Made by a program: the position numbers and the translations under genes. From NCBI GenBank assembly GCA_964654825.1, contig CAZZKG010000033.1:1-38962 (forward strand): a stretch of DNA of 38,962 bases, given 5' to 3'. Of the stretch, positions 25,103 through 33,644 are shown piece by piece. Each line of letters opens with the position of its first letter. Positions within the stretch are counted from its first letter, which is position 1. The notes beneath the pieces are model-generated. The model was not told the origin of the DNA. It did not search any database and saw nothing but the letters and a program-made list of their open reading frames with translations. Source of the DNA: CAZZKG01 sp964654825. GTDB taxonomy: Bacteria; Gemmatimonadota; CAZMKB01.

Positions 25103-26320
25103 TCAGAATGAAGAGCCGAAGCGGAAGAAGAATTTTCCTTCGCCTCGTCGCGATCCATAGTAGGCGACCGCGTTCTGGAAGTAGGGGTAGCCGATCCACA
25201 ATCTGAGCCCCGCTCCGAACCCCGACACGAACCGGTCGGCGGTTATGTCCCCGGTGTGAATGACGGCAGTCCCGGTGTCGAAGAACAACCGGGCTTCCAG
25301 AAATGCGTTGAACTTCCGTATTTCCATAAACCGGTACCGGGGTTCGATACTGATGATTACCGTCGATCGACCCAGGAGATCTTCCGAACCGGGGAACTTG
25401 AGTCCGGTAATACCCCCGAGACCCTGCCAGAGGTGGTAGGGAAGGTCGTCCCCGAAACTCGTCAGGGACAGCCTGGAGAAGAAGTAGGCCCGGCTCCCGA
25501 GCTCCTGGTAATTCAGGAGGTTGACGGTCATCCCGGGCGCCCCGTCCCTGAAGAGAAGCGCACTCTGCACGGAATACCCGTCAGTCGGTGTCAGTCGGTT
25601 GTTTCTCCTGTCGAGCCGTACGCTCGCTCCGATATCCGTGTCTTTTGTCCTCCCACTTACACCGTTATCCTCCAGGAATCTTTCGGCGTCGGGGCCGAAC
25701 TCCCCCTCTTCCAGTTTGAATTCGTACACTCCGGCGATGAGGGCAACCGACAGGTCCGGGTTGAAATTATATCCCACCGACCCGGCAACCCCTATTTTCC
25801 GATAATCGAAGTCCTCCTCCGGCGAGATGTAGACGATATCCCTGCCGGCCTGAAGGTGGATCGCCTGCATCCTGATCAGAAACGGTGATCCTCTGAAATA
25901 GGGGTCATCAAATGTGAGTGCCTGAGATTTTGTGCTGATGTAAAGAGAACCGTTGATCCCCTTGCCGAAGAGGTTGTCCCTGCCGGCCTGAACGTACCAT
26001 GTCCCTGCCGTGAGGCGCCAGAGAAAACCCTCCACAATCGAGACGCATATTCTGACATCCCCCCCGGAGAGATACGTTGCGGTGATCCGCGCATTGGAGA
26101 AGTAGCGGGTATCGAGCAGACGCCTCCTGGACCGGGCTATCCTGGTGTCGAGCTCCTCCGGACTCATCACGTCACCTTCCCGGAGATAGAGGTAATTCCG
26201 GATGACGCCCGCGTCGGTGCGATGATTGCCCGACACTACGATCTCAGAGACCCTGACCCGGGCACCATGGGCCGATGACATTGTCACTGCGAGTAAGACT
26301 ATTGTTGACATCAATTTCAC
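25103..26320 (-). CDS. Short Omp85-family outer membrane protein with one POTRA domain
   Basis: 405 residues starting at GTG (26320) with AGGAGGGG six bases upstream. Signal peptide (1-19), one POTRA domain (about 20-95, VSEIVVSGNHRTDAGVIRNYL, then LDTRYFSNARITATYL), then a beta-barrel domain of about 300 residues ending in Phe. It carries ARLFFDTGTA and LRLWIGYP-type strands of the surface-antigen barrel. BamA has five POTRA domains and TamA three; this is a minimal form of unknown role, perhaps secretion or insertion of a particular protein. The gene ends 3 bases from the convergent hydrolase gene. Confidence 0.88.
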   Translation of the reverse strand: MKLMSTIVLLAVTMSSAHGARVRVSEIVVSGNHRTDAGVIRNYLYLREGDVMSPEELDTRIARSRRRLLDTRYFSNARITATYLSGGDVRICVSIVEGFLWRLTAGTWYVQAGRDNLFGKGINGSLYISTKSQALTFDDPYFRGSPFLIRMQAIHLQAGRDIVYISPEEDFDYRKIGVAGSVGYNFNPDLSVALIAGVYEFKLEEGEFGPDAERFLEDNGVSGRTKDTDIGASVRLDRRNNRLTPTDGYSVQSALLFRDGAPGMTVNLLNYQELGSRAYFFSRLSLTSFGDDLPYHLWQGLGGITGLKFPGSEDLLGRSTVIISIEPRYRFMEIRKFNAFLEARLFFDTGTAVIHTGDITADRFVSGFGAGLRLWIGYPYFQNAVAYYGSRRGEGKFFFRFGSSF

Positions 26321-26347
26321 GAATTCCCCTCCTGAATTCGAAAAACA

Positions 26348-26375
26348 ATTTGAAAGCTCGATGGCGGAGTGTCAA
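26348..26375 (-). promoter_or_regulatory. Possible promoter of the Omp85 gene
   Basis: Minus-strand TTGACA (26375-26370), a 16-base spacer and TCAAAT (26353-26348). The -35 is perfect but the -10 is weak, so the call is tentative. Confidence 0.4.
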
Positions 26376-26400
26376 GCTTTATCAAAATGAACAGTTTACA

Positions 26401-26429
26401 TTGCACCCCAATTACAGACTCTTTATATT
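26401..26429 (+). promoter_or_regulatory. Promoter of the dehydrogenase gene
   Basis: TTGCAC (26401-26406), 17 bases, TATATT (26424-26429). The leader to ATG at 26519 is about 83 bases. It may drive all genes to 32737, since gaps between them are 85, 39, 26 and 24 bases. Confidence 0.6.
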
Positions 26430-26518
26430 TCAACATGAAGTCGAAGCTCCTCGGACAGGGCCTCATCCGCCGATCGAAAGAACATCAGCCGCCGTAATCG
26501 ATATTATGGAGGGGACTC

Positions 26519-27547
26519 ATGCGGGTTGCCATGTACTACAGTAACAGTGACATACGCATCGAGGAACAGCCTGTACCGGAAATCGGGAGAGGAGAGCTGC
26601 TTGTCAAGGTGATGGCAAGCGGCATATGCGGCAGCGACGTGATGGAGTGGTACAGATCCAGGAAAGCGCCCCTCGTACTCGGCCACGAGATATCCGGAGT
26701 GGTCGTCGGGGTAGGTGAAAGCGTAGAGGCTTTCCGGGAAGGGCAGCGGATCGCCGCGTCTCACCATGTGCCCTGCAACACGTGTCGATACTGCAGGCGG
26801 GGTCACCACACAGTATGTGAGACGCTCAGGACCACGACATTTTTTCCCGGTGGTTTCTCCGAATACCTCAGGCTACCGCAGATCAATGTGGACAGGGGAG
26901 TGTATCCACTCCCCGACGATGTTTCGTTCGAGGAGGCGACTTTCACCGAACCTCTGGCCTGTGTCCTGAGAGGTTTCAGAAGGACCGATATGCAGCCCGG
27001 AGACAGTGTTCTTGTGGTCGGCAGCGGGATCTCCGGCCTGCTCTATGTAAAACTGGCGGCTGCGCTTGGTGCCGGCCGGATTTTCGCCACTGATATCGCT
27101 GAGGAAAGGATCGATGCCGCCCGGCGATTCGGTGCTGAATTCACATTCCATGCAGATCAACTGGGGGCGGATGTAATCAGGGAAAACAACGACGGTTATC
27201 TGGCCGACGTTGTCGTCATCTGTACCGGGGCGAGAAGTGCTGTCGAGACAGCCCTCTCGTGTGTCGAGAGGGGGGGTACCGTCCTCGTCTTCGCTCCCAC
27301 CGATGAAGGGGTCGAGATTCCAATTTCTCCGAACAGAATCTTCTGGAGAACAGACGTAACAATCACGACTTCCTATGCCGGGGCTCCAGCTGATCACCTT
27401 GCCGCAATCGACCTGATCCGAAACCGAAGGGTTCTCGTGAAAGATATGATTACCCACTCACTCCCGCTCGCCGAGACACAGAGTGGATTCTCCCTGGTGG
27501 CGAGCGGTAAAGATTCCCTGAAGGTAATAATCGAACCGCAGAGGTAG
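26519..27547 (+). CDS. Zinc-dependent NAD alcohol/polyol dehydrogenase
   Basis: 342 residues of the medium-chain dehydrogenase family. Catalytic zinc ligands Cys37 (GICGSD), His56 and Glu57 (LGHEISG), and Glu144 (TEPLAC). Structural zinc Cys86, Cys89, Cys92, Cys100. Nucleotide site GSGISG (168-173) followed by an acidic residue (ATDIAEE), favouring NAD over NADP. It resembles sorbitol, threonine and inosose-type dehydrogenases, and oxidises a secondary alcohol on a sugar-like compound. GGAGGGGACTC precedes ATG. It is followed by an LsrF-like gene, so the two may act in one catabolic route; the substrate is not readable. Confidence 0.9.
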   Translation: MRVAMYYSNSDIRIEEQPVPEIGRGELLVKVMASGICGSDVMEWYRSRKAPLVLGHEISGVVVGVGESVEAFREGQRIAASHHVPCNTCRYCRRGHHTVCETLRTTTFFPGGFSEYLRLPQINVDRGVYPLPDDVSFEEATFTEPLACVLRGFRRTDMQPGDSVLVVGSGISGLLYVKLAAALGAGRIFATDIAEERIDAARRFGAEFTFHADQLGADVIRENNDGYLADVVVICTGARSAVETALSCVERGGTVLVFAPTDEGVEIPISPNRIFWRTDVTITTSYAGAPADHLAAIDLIRNRRVLVKDMITHSLPLAETQSGFSLVASGKDSLKVIIEPQR

Positions 27548-27632
27548 ACTCGATTCCGGCGCTCAGCCGCCGGTTCAACCCCACGCTTTTCGGCCTCATG
27601 GAGGCCTGGAGGAAGGAACGGAGGATAGAGAT

Positions 27633-28418
27633 ATGGATTGGGGACTCGCAAACAGGCTCTCGAGGATCATCAAACCCGGCACCGGGCGCGCCGTCATGCT
27701 CGCTCTTGATCACGGGTACTTTCTTGGCCCCATCAGCAGGCTCGAGGAGCCGGGGAAGACGATCGAGCCTCTGATCCCTTACGCGGATTCTATCATGCTG
27801 ACTCGAGGTGTGCTGAGAAACTGTATCGATCCACAGGCCGACGTGCCCATCGTGCTGCGTGTTTCTGGCGGGACGAGCATCGTCGGAAGTGATCTTGCCA
27901 ACGAAGGCATAACTACATCGGTCGAAGATGCCGTCCGGCTCAATGTCGCGGCGATGGCGCTTTCGATATTCGTCGGGTCGGACTTTGAGCATCAGACGCT
28001 CATCAACCTCGCCCGCCTCGTCGAGGAGGGGGAGGAACTCGGTATCCCCGTCCTCGCGGTGACTGCCGTCGGAAAAGAAATGGGCAGAGACGCCAGGTAC
28101 CTGTCGCTCTCTTGCCGTATAGCTGCGGAACTGGGTGCGCATGTGGTGAAGACCTACTTCTGCGACGATTTCGAAAAGGTCGTCGAGGGCTGTCCCGTTC
28201 CCATCGTCATCGCCGGCGGGAAGAAAGTCGAGACAGAGCTGGACGTGTTCGAGATGACGTACGAGGCTGTCAACCGGGGTGCGGTCGGTGTTGACATGGG
28301 GAGGAATATCTGGCAGAACGATTTCCCCATCGCCATGATCAGTGCTGTCAGGAAGATCGTACACGAGAATGCCGATCCGGCTGAGGCCCTGGATCTTTAC
28401 CGCAGCATGAAAGGTTGA
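27633..28418 (+). CDS. lsrF: LsrF-like thiolase / DhnA-type class I aldolase
   Basis: 261 residues of a TIM-barrel Schiff-base family. The start MDWGLANRLSRIIKP and the motifs MLALDHGYFLGP, ADSIMLTRGVLR, GKEMGRDARYLSL, VKTYF (Lys173, the expected Schiff-base lysine), IVIAGGKK and GVDMGRNIWQ follow E. coli LsrF closely. LsrF cleaves the phosphorylated autoinducer-2 product 3-hydroxy-5-phosphonooxypentane-2,4-dione. It lacks the roughly 30-residue N-terminal extension of LsrF, and no other lsr gene is near. A related aldolase reaction on another sugar phosphate is as likely. GGAGGATAGAGAT precedes the ATG. Confidence 0.8.
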   Translation: MDWGLANRLSRIIKPGTGRAVMLALDHGYFLGPISRLEEPGKTIEPLIPYADSIMLTRGVLRNCIDPQADVPIVLRVSGGTSIVGSDLANEGITTSVEDAVRLNVAAMALSIFVGSDFEHQTLINLARLVEEGEELGIPVLAVTAVGKEMGRDARYLSLSCRIAAELGAHVVKTYFCDDFEKVVEGCPVPIVIAGGKKVETELDVFEMTYEAVNRGAVGVDMGRNIWQNDFPIAMISAVRKIVHENADPAEALDLYRSMKG

Positions 28419-28457
28419 GCTTTCTCTTACCCCTCATCTGATGGAGGTTCTTGAAGC

Positions 28458-29009
28458 TTGGAGAAGCCCTGCATAAGCGAATGGGCCTCGGCGATGATGA
28501 GCTACAGGGCGATCGCGGTGAACGCCTGCGCAGGCCTGCTCAGGGACCGGGATATGGCGGAAGATGTCGTCCATGTGGTTATGATGACCATAATTCACAA
28601 GCTCACCGAAGAGGGGATAACTTTCTCCTCCAGGGTACATTTGAGAAATTATCTGCTGAAAGCCGTCAGAAACAGAGCCACCGATGTCCTCAAGGACAGG
28701 ACAAGGTGGGTGGAGGAAAACGAAGACAAGCTCTCCGGTACTATTCGTGGTGACGAAGATCCCCTCCAGTCGCTTATAACCAGGGAAGATCAGGACAAAA
28801 ACGAAGAGCGGCTGGAAACACTCACGCGGGGAATCAAAACGCTGAAATCAGCAGAACGGGAAGTGATCCTCCTCAGGTTCATGAGAGGCATGAAATACCG
28901 CGAGATCAGCGAAATCACCGGAGTACCCATCACGACACTGAAATCGAGGGAAGATTCGGCCCTCAGGAAACTGAGAAAATTTATCGTAAAATCTCTTCCG
29001 GCGCCGTAA
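28458..29009 (+). CDS. ECF-type RNA polymerase sigma factor
   Basis: 183 residues. Region 2 (AIAVNACAGLLRDRDMAEDVVHVVMMTI, then LRNYLLKAVRNRATD) and region 4 (LKSAEREVILLRFMRGMKYREISEITGVPITTLKSREDSALRKL). The start is TTG at 28458; the codon two before it is an in-frame TGA, and GGAGG lies ten bases upstream. ATG at codons 13 and 14 would cut into region 2. First gene of a sigma, anti-sigma, TPR-CHAT set, 39 bases after the LsrF-like gene. Confidence 0.9.
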   Translation: MEKPCISEWASAMMSYRAIAVNACAGLLRDRDMAEDVVHVVMMTIIHKLTEEGITFSSRVHLRNYLLKAVRNRATDVLKDRTRWVEENEDKLSGTIRGDEDPLQSLITREDQDKNEERLETLTRGIKTLKSAEREVILLRFMRGMKYREISEITGVPITTLKSREDSALRKLRKFIVKSLPAP

Positions 29010-29035
29010 TCATAGCAGAGAGGAGAAAACAAAGA

Positions 29036-29818
29036 ATGGCTTGTTCTGACCAGATGTGGGAACTGTTGAAGGAGTTCTCCCTGGGTAATCTGGACCGGGA
29101 TGATTTCGATCGGGTAATTTTTCACCTCGACACATGCACCGCCTGCTCGGACGATCTCGAGGTCCTGTCTTCTCTTGCTGCGGTCGCCCGGGAGAGGGGT
29201 GAAGCATTACTCGAGATGGAGTCGATCGAAGCCCGCGAGAAAGCGACAGGTTCCCGTGTCCGAGGGTTCTTCAGGAAACTGAATGTTCTCTTTACGCCTG
29301 TTCCTTTTCCGGCAAAGGTCCTCGCGCCCGTCGCCGTGGTCGTTGTTCTTTTCCTCACGTTCAGTACCTATGTCAACCGGTATGGTGGTTACAATTCAAT
29401 CGCGGATTTGACTCCCACACCGTACGCCTACTCCGCGCTCAGGAGCGGCGGGAATGAAAAGGAAGAACGTTTCGCCCGGGCTATGGAAAAATACCTGGCG
29501 GAGGATTACGCAGGGGCTTCAAAGGCTCTCACACTTCTTTCAAGTGATGAGCAGGAGTACGACGAGCGGATCGGTTTTTACCTGGGAGTTTCTCTCCTCC
29601 TGGCCGGAGATGTGGAGGATGCGGTTTTTCAGCTTCAGAAGACGGCCGGTTCACCCAATCATACGATCAGTCATAAATCACGCTGGTATCTCGCTCAGGC
29701 CGCTCTCCTCGAGAAAGATCCGGATACTGCACGGAGTTTGCTCGAAGCGGTCGCCGGGGAAGAGGGGTATTACAGCCAGAGAGCTCGTGATCAGTTGGAG
29801 GAGATACAGGGGAGGTAA
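29036..29818 (+). CDS. Zinc-finger transmembrane anti-sigma factor with TPR-like C-terminus
   Basis: 260 residues. Residues 1-50 carry HLDTCTAC (His30, Cys34, Cys37), the HxxxCxxC zinc-binding anti-sigma motif. One transmembrane helix at about 93-112 (VLAPVAVVVVLFLTF) puts the C-terminal half outside the cytoplasm. Residues 135-258 look like two to four TPR repeats (FARAMEKYLAEDYAGASKALTLL, RIGFYLGVSLLLAGDVEDAVFQLQ). It starts 26 bases after the sigma factor stop. It should hold the sigma factor at the membrane; the TPR part could bind the exported TPR-CHAT protein encoded next. Confidence 0.85.
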   Translation: MACSDQMWELLKEFSLGNLDRDDFDRVIFHLDTCTACSDDLEVLSSLAAVARERGEALLEMESIEAREKATGSRVRGFFRKLNVLFTPVPFPAKVLAPVAVVVVLFLTFSTYVNRYGGYNSIADLTPTPYAYSALRSGGNEKEERFARAMEKYLAEDYAGASKALTLLSSDEQEYDERIGFYLGVSLLLAGDVEDAVFQLQKTAGSPNHTISHKSRWYLAQAALLEKDPDTARSLLEAVAGEEGYYSQRARDQLEEIQGR

Positions 29819-29842
29819 GGGAAGAGTCGTCGGAATTTATCC

Positions 29843-32737
29843 ATGAATCTGAAAAGACTGATACCGGTATTTTTATGCCTCTTCGTCGTCGGAGAGGCAT
29901 ATTCGTCTGTGGATGCCGGGGAGGACTGTGCTCGTGAGGCGGACTCACTGAGGGTCCATGCCGGACAATATGAAAAGGAAGGGGCATACGATCAGGCTGC
30001 CGGGCTCGACACCACAGCAGCCGTGATGTACCGGGAATGCGGGAAGCAGGATGAAGAGGCCAGAGCTCTGGAAAGGGCTGGATTCTGCCTGTGGAGGATC
30101 GGGAATCTCGATCTCTCGCTTTCTTACTACAGAAGGGCGAGGGACCTCTACGTCGAATACGGGGGATTACGCGACATGGCCAGTGTCCTCAACAGGATCG
30201 GCCTGGTGCACTGGAGACAGGTCGCAGCCGACAGTGCCCTCGTCAAGTTCGAAGAGGTGGTGAGGCTCGGCCGGGAGCTCGGTGACAGTTCACTCGTCGC
30301 ACGTGGTCTCGGGAACGCCGGCATGGTTTACCGGCACCTCGGGCAATATTCCAGGGCGCTCCGGAATTACAGCCGATGTCTTTCGATTCATCGTCTTGCG
30401 GATGATGAACGAAAACAGGCCCTGGCACTCGGGAACATGGGTGTCCTCTTCTCCTCCCGGGGGCAGTACCGTGAAGCTCTTCTCTGTTTTCAGGAGGCGC
30501 TCGAGCGAAGCAGAAAAACGGGAGACACGCGGATCGAGGGGAGAGTGCTCGGGAACATGGGAATCGTTTACTGGAACCTGAGACAGTTCGAGGATGCTCA
30601 TGATCTGTACATGGAACAGCTGCAGACAGCCCGGGACCTGCAGAACCGTATCGATGAGGCAACCTGTCTCGACAATCTCGGCAACCTTGAGTGGGCGATG
30701 GGAAATGAAGAGAGGGCGCTCAAGATGTACCGGCAGGCGTGGTCGCTCTACCGGGAGACGGGTGACAGAAGGAGTGAAGGGATAATCTCATACGACATCT
30801 CCCAGGTTCATCTCTCCATGGGTGATTTCGAGGAGGCCCGGAAATGGAATGTGGAGGCGCTCGAGATCTTCCTGGAAGTCGGAGACCGATGGAGCGAGGC
30901 TCTGGCCCTGACCGCGGCCGGTGATATAGAGCTCGGCCGGGAGCAGCCGTCAGAGGCGATTGCCTCATTCGACAGGGCTCTGGGTCTTGTCGGGGAAAGC
31001 GGCTCTCTCGAGCTTTCCTGGTACGGTCGGTTCGGGAAGGCGAAAGCACTCCAGGCCCGTGGTGATCTCGAAGGTGCGATCCAATTCTACCGGGAGGCGA
31101 TCGAGGGAATCGAGGGAATCAGGTCCAGGATAAATCTCGAATCCCTCTCCGTCCGATTCCTGCAGGACAAGATGGAACCGTATGTCTCACTTGCCGAACT
31201 TCTGATCCGGACGGGGAGGGTGGAGGAGGCTTTCAGAGTTTCCGAGAGTGCGCATGCGAGGACTCTGCTCGATGTGATGTCTCAGGCGGTCGACAGCCAT
31301 GACGCCGATATTCCAGAGGATCTCCTACGGAGGCGGAGTGAACTCGAATCCGAGATGGATCAGCTCGACCGGAAGCTTCTTTCCGAACACGCCAGGCCGG
31401 GTGCGGAGCGTGACAGAGATCTGATCGAGAGCGTGGAGCAGGCCCTGCTCGAAGCGAGAAGGAGTTACGAAGAACTCATTCGAGAGATCGACCTGAAGGT
31501 TACTGAAAAGAGAGGTGCCGCAGTCCCGGCTGAACCGGCGGATGTGGCCTCTCTCCGTCAGGGCTTGATCGGCAGGAAAGGTGATGTGGCTCTTCTCGAA
31601 TATCTGGTGGGTGAGGACGCGTTACTCATTTTCGTCGTAACGGGGGATTCGGTTGTCGGCAGGGTTACCCGCGTGGGGAAAGACAGCCTGAGTTCTCTCG
31701 CCGAGAATTTCAGACGCCCTTTCATGGATCTCAAAACGGGAAAGACGGATCTGATGAATCTCGATTTTTCCCTGTCTTCTTCACAAGCACTCTATGATGT
31801 AGTGATCCGTCCGGTCGAGAACCCCCTGGAAGGCATCTCAACCCTTGTGGTCATACCCGATGCGGCTCTCCACTACGTCCCGTTCGAAGCGCTGACTTCC
31901 GGTCGGAAATCAGAGAAAGTGGATAATGAAGAACACGACGAGAGTCTGTTTTCGTTCTACCGCACGCAGGATTATCTTCTCGATCACTTCGTCGTGGCGT
32001 ATGCGCCATCGGCAAGTATCATTAACGAAGTACGTAAGGATCGGAAACGCAGGGACTACAGCGGAGAACTTTATGCCGTAGGGGATCCATACGTGGGCGA
32101 GGAGAGAATGACCTTTCCTTACGTCGGTGAGATCCTGAGTGTCCTCCGCGGCGAGCTCGACTTCCGGTTCAGTCCCTTACCCGGAGCCCGGGAGGAGGTT
32201 CGCAGGATCGGCAGGTTCTTCGAGGAGAACGCGACCGTCGTTCTGACCGGTGAAGAGGCCAGTGAGATGGCTTTTAAGGAACATGCTCCCGGCCACCGGT
32301 ACATCCATCTCGCGACCCACGGTGTCGCGGATGACCGGGAACCGCTATATTCGAAAATCATCCTCGGTCTTGATGATCACGGGGTGGACGACGGATTCCT
32401 CCACGCCTACGAAGTGTCGAGATTGAATCTCAACTGCGAGCTTGTGGTCCTTTCCGCCTGTGAGACTGCTCTCGGTCCGCTGAGCGGGGCGGAAGGGCTT
32501 CTGGGATTGTCGAGGTCGTTTCTCCAGGGAGGCGCCTCTTCGGTGATCGCAAGCCTCTGGAGTGTTGATGAGTCCACCGCACTGATCATGGAGGAATTCT
32601 ATCGCCATCTGCCGGAAGGGAAGGGGAAAGCCCTGAGGGAGGCGAAGCTCGCGGCATTCGACCTGGACCGGCAGGGGATGAGTATGGCCCACCCGTTCTT
32701 CTGGGCGCCTTTTGTCCTCATCGGTGACTGGGAGTAG
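29843..32737 (+). CDS. Exported TPR-CHAT domain protein (caspase-like protease fold)
   Basis: 964 residues. A Sec signal peptide is visible (1-about 25, KRLIPVFLCLFVVGEAYS). About ten tetratricopeptide repeats occupy 30-460 (units such as ALALGNMGVLFSSRGQYREA). A helical, Glu-rich linker spans 475-560. The C-terminal CHAT domain (about 590-964) has the caspase-type dyad His826 in LATHGVADD and Cys873 in LSACETALG, followed by GAEGLLGLSRSFLQGGA and VIASLWSVDE. CHAT enzymes cut proteins, as separase and Csx29 do. Export is unusual among the CHAT proteins I know, and would place it on the same side of the membrane as the anti-sigma's TPR part. The ribosome site is weak. It ends 3 bases from a convergent gene. 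Confidence 0.9.
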   Translation: MNLKRLIPVFLCLFVVGEAYSSVDAGEDCAREADSLRVHAGQYEKEGAYDQAAGLDTTAAVMYRECGKQDEEARALERAGFCLWRIGNLDLSLSYYRRARDLYVEYGGLRDMASVLNRIGLVHWRQVAADSALVKFEEVVRLGRELGDSSLVARGLGNAGMVYRHLGQYSRALRNYSRCLSIHRLADDERKQALALGNMGVLFSSRGQYREALLCFQEALERSRKTGDTRIEGRVLGNMGIVYWNLRQFEDAHDLYMEQLQTARDLQNRIDEATCLDNLGNLEWAMGNEERALKMYRQAWSLYRETGDRRSEGIISYDISQVHLSMGDFEEARKWNVEALEIFLEVGDRWSEALALTAAGDIELGREQPSEAIASFDRALGLVGESGSLELSWYGRFGKAKALQARGDLEGAIQFYREAIEGIEGIRSRINLESLSVRFLQDKMEPYVSLAELLIRTGRVEEAFRVSESAHARTLLDVMSQAVDSHDADIPEDLLRRRSELESEMDQLDRKLLSEHARPGAERDRDLIESVEQALLEARRSYEELIREIDLKVTEKRGAAVPAEPADVASLRQGLIGRKGDVALLEYLVGEDALLIFVVTGDSVVGRVTRVGKDSLSSLAENFRRPFMDLKTGKTDLMNLDFSLSSSQALYDVVIRPVENPLEGISTLVVIPDAALHYVPFEALTSGRKSEKVDNEEHDESLFSFYRTQDYLLDHFVVAYAPSASIINEVRKDRKRRDYSGELYAVGDPYVGEERMTFPYVGEILSVLRGELDFRFSPLPGAREEVRRIGRFFEENATVVLTGEEASEMAFKEHAPGHRYIHLATHGVADDREPLYSKIILGLDDHGVDDGFLHAYEVSRLNLNCELVVLSACETALGPLSGAEGLLGLSRSFLQGGASSVIASLWSVDESTALIMEEFYRHLPEGKGKALREAKLAAFDLDRQGMSMAHPFFWAPFVLIGDWE

Positions 32738-32740
32738 GGT

Positions 32741-33505
32741 TTATAGAAGTCGGGCTCCGAAGACACGCACGTTGTCGATGATCCATCCCTGAGAGTTGTT
32801 GACTCCATCACTCTCGAATACCCACCTGATGATGGCATACTGATCGTTGTAGTTGCCGATGTAGAAGACAGCAGTTTCATACTGCTCGAAGAAACCCGAG
32901 TACACTTCACTGTCAAGACCTTCATCACAGATCACATCCACGGGCGGTGGGAACGGATATCCGCTCATTGGCTGGATCAGTTCGAAAGTCTGACCACCAT
33001 CGAAGGAAATCTGGACGTTCCCGCCGTCTGCATAGTACTCGGAATCGAGATGGTGCCGGAAAAACAGAAATGCGGAGCTGTTCGTGATTTCGATGAGCGG
33101 GCTGTCGAGGGTGGAGCAGTCGTACGGAGGATAGTCCTCCGGCCCGCCGGTTTCCCAGGCGTTGTTGGTAGTCCTGGCGAGAGGTGGTGTGGAAGGCGGA
33201 CCCCACATCCAGCTGCCGCCGGCACCGCTTGTGAAGTTGCCGTCGTCGTCGTCGAAATCCCAGTAGATCACCTGGATCGGCCCGCGATTCGAGGCGGTCC
33301 TCGCTACATCATCTCCGGGGGGGAGTTCGAAGAGCCATCTCCCGAAGGGGTTTCCTTCCGGATTGTTCAGGAAGAGGGGGATCTGATGTTCGGAGGCCGA
33401 TGGACCGCTCTCCTGAGTAGATACCGGGAGTATCCCCCTGTCCGCCGCCGAGACAAGCAGAACCGACACGCACAACACCAGCAGTATGGTGAGCCGGGTC
33501 TTCAT
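32741..33505 (-). CDS. Small secreted beta-sandwich protein
   Basis: 254 residues with a signal peptide (1-20, TRLTILLVLCVSVLLVSA). The mature part has YWDFDDDDGNFT, DGGNVQISFDGGQTFELI and a terminal GWIIDNVRVFG, typical of the MAM/jelly-roll-like accessory domain seen in immune inhibitor A, bacillopeptidase F and choice-of-anchor proteins. No catalytic motif is present, so a binding or surface role is likely. There is no ribosome site, and the -10 box of its promoter lies only 6 bases before ATG, so the mRNA is probably leaderless. Two Cys (CSTLD and VICDE) could form a disulfide. Confidence 0.75.
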   Translation of the reverse strand: MKTRLTILLVLCVSVLLVSAADRGILPVSTQESGPSASEHQIPLFLNNPEGNPFGRWLFELPPGDDVARTASNRGPIQVIYWDFDDDDGNFTSGAGGSWMWGPPSTPPLARTTNNAWETGGPEDYPPYDCSTLDSPLIEITNSSAFLFFRHHLDSEYYADGGNVQISFDGGQTFELIQPMSGYPFPPPVDVICDEGLDSEVYSGFFEQYETAVFYIGNYNDQYAIIRWVFESDGVNNSQGWIIDNVRVFGARLL

Positions 33506-33511
33506 ACCGGT

Positions 33512-33541
33512 ATTCTACCACGACTCGTATGGTTATGTCAA
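33512..33541 (-). promoter_or_regulatory. Promoter giving a leaderless mRNA
   Basis: Minus-strand TTGACA (33541-33536), an 18-base spacer and TAGAAT (33517-33512). Six bases (33511-33506) separate the -10 box from the ATG at 33505, so transcription would start at or next to the A of the start codon. Confidence 0.7.
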
Positions 33542-33644
33542 GCGCTAATTCGGTGATAATCCGTTAATTATACCAAGATTTCTGAACTCACGCCTCTTCG
33601 CTCTGTCTGCCTCTCTCTGGGGGATCCGAGCGAAGGGGATTTTT

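Noticed and set aside
27591..27606. The GGCCTC-ATG-GAGGCC hairpin before the LsrF-like gene as a terminator.
   Set aside because: Short stem, no T run on either side, and the genes appear cotranscribed.
27450..28364. A 304-codon frame on the minus strand.
   Set aside because: Antisense to the LsrF-like gene, with no recognisable motifs or ribosome site.
28458..32737. A CRISPR-linked (Craspase-like) system around the TPR-CHAT gene.
   Set aside because: No repeats or cas-like genes are visible in the window; the resemblance is limited to the CHAT/sigma pairing.
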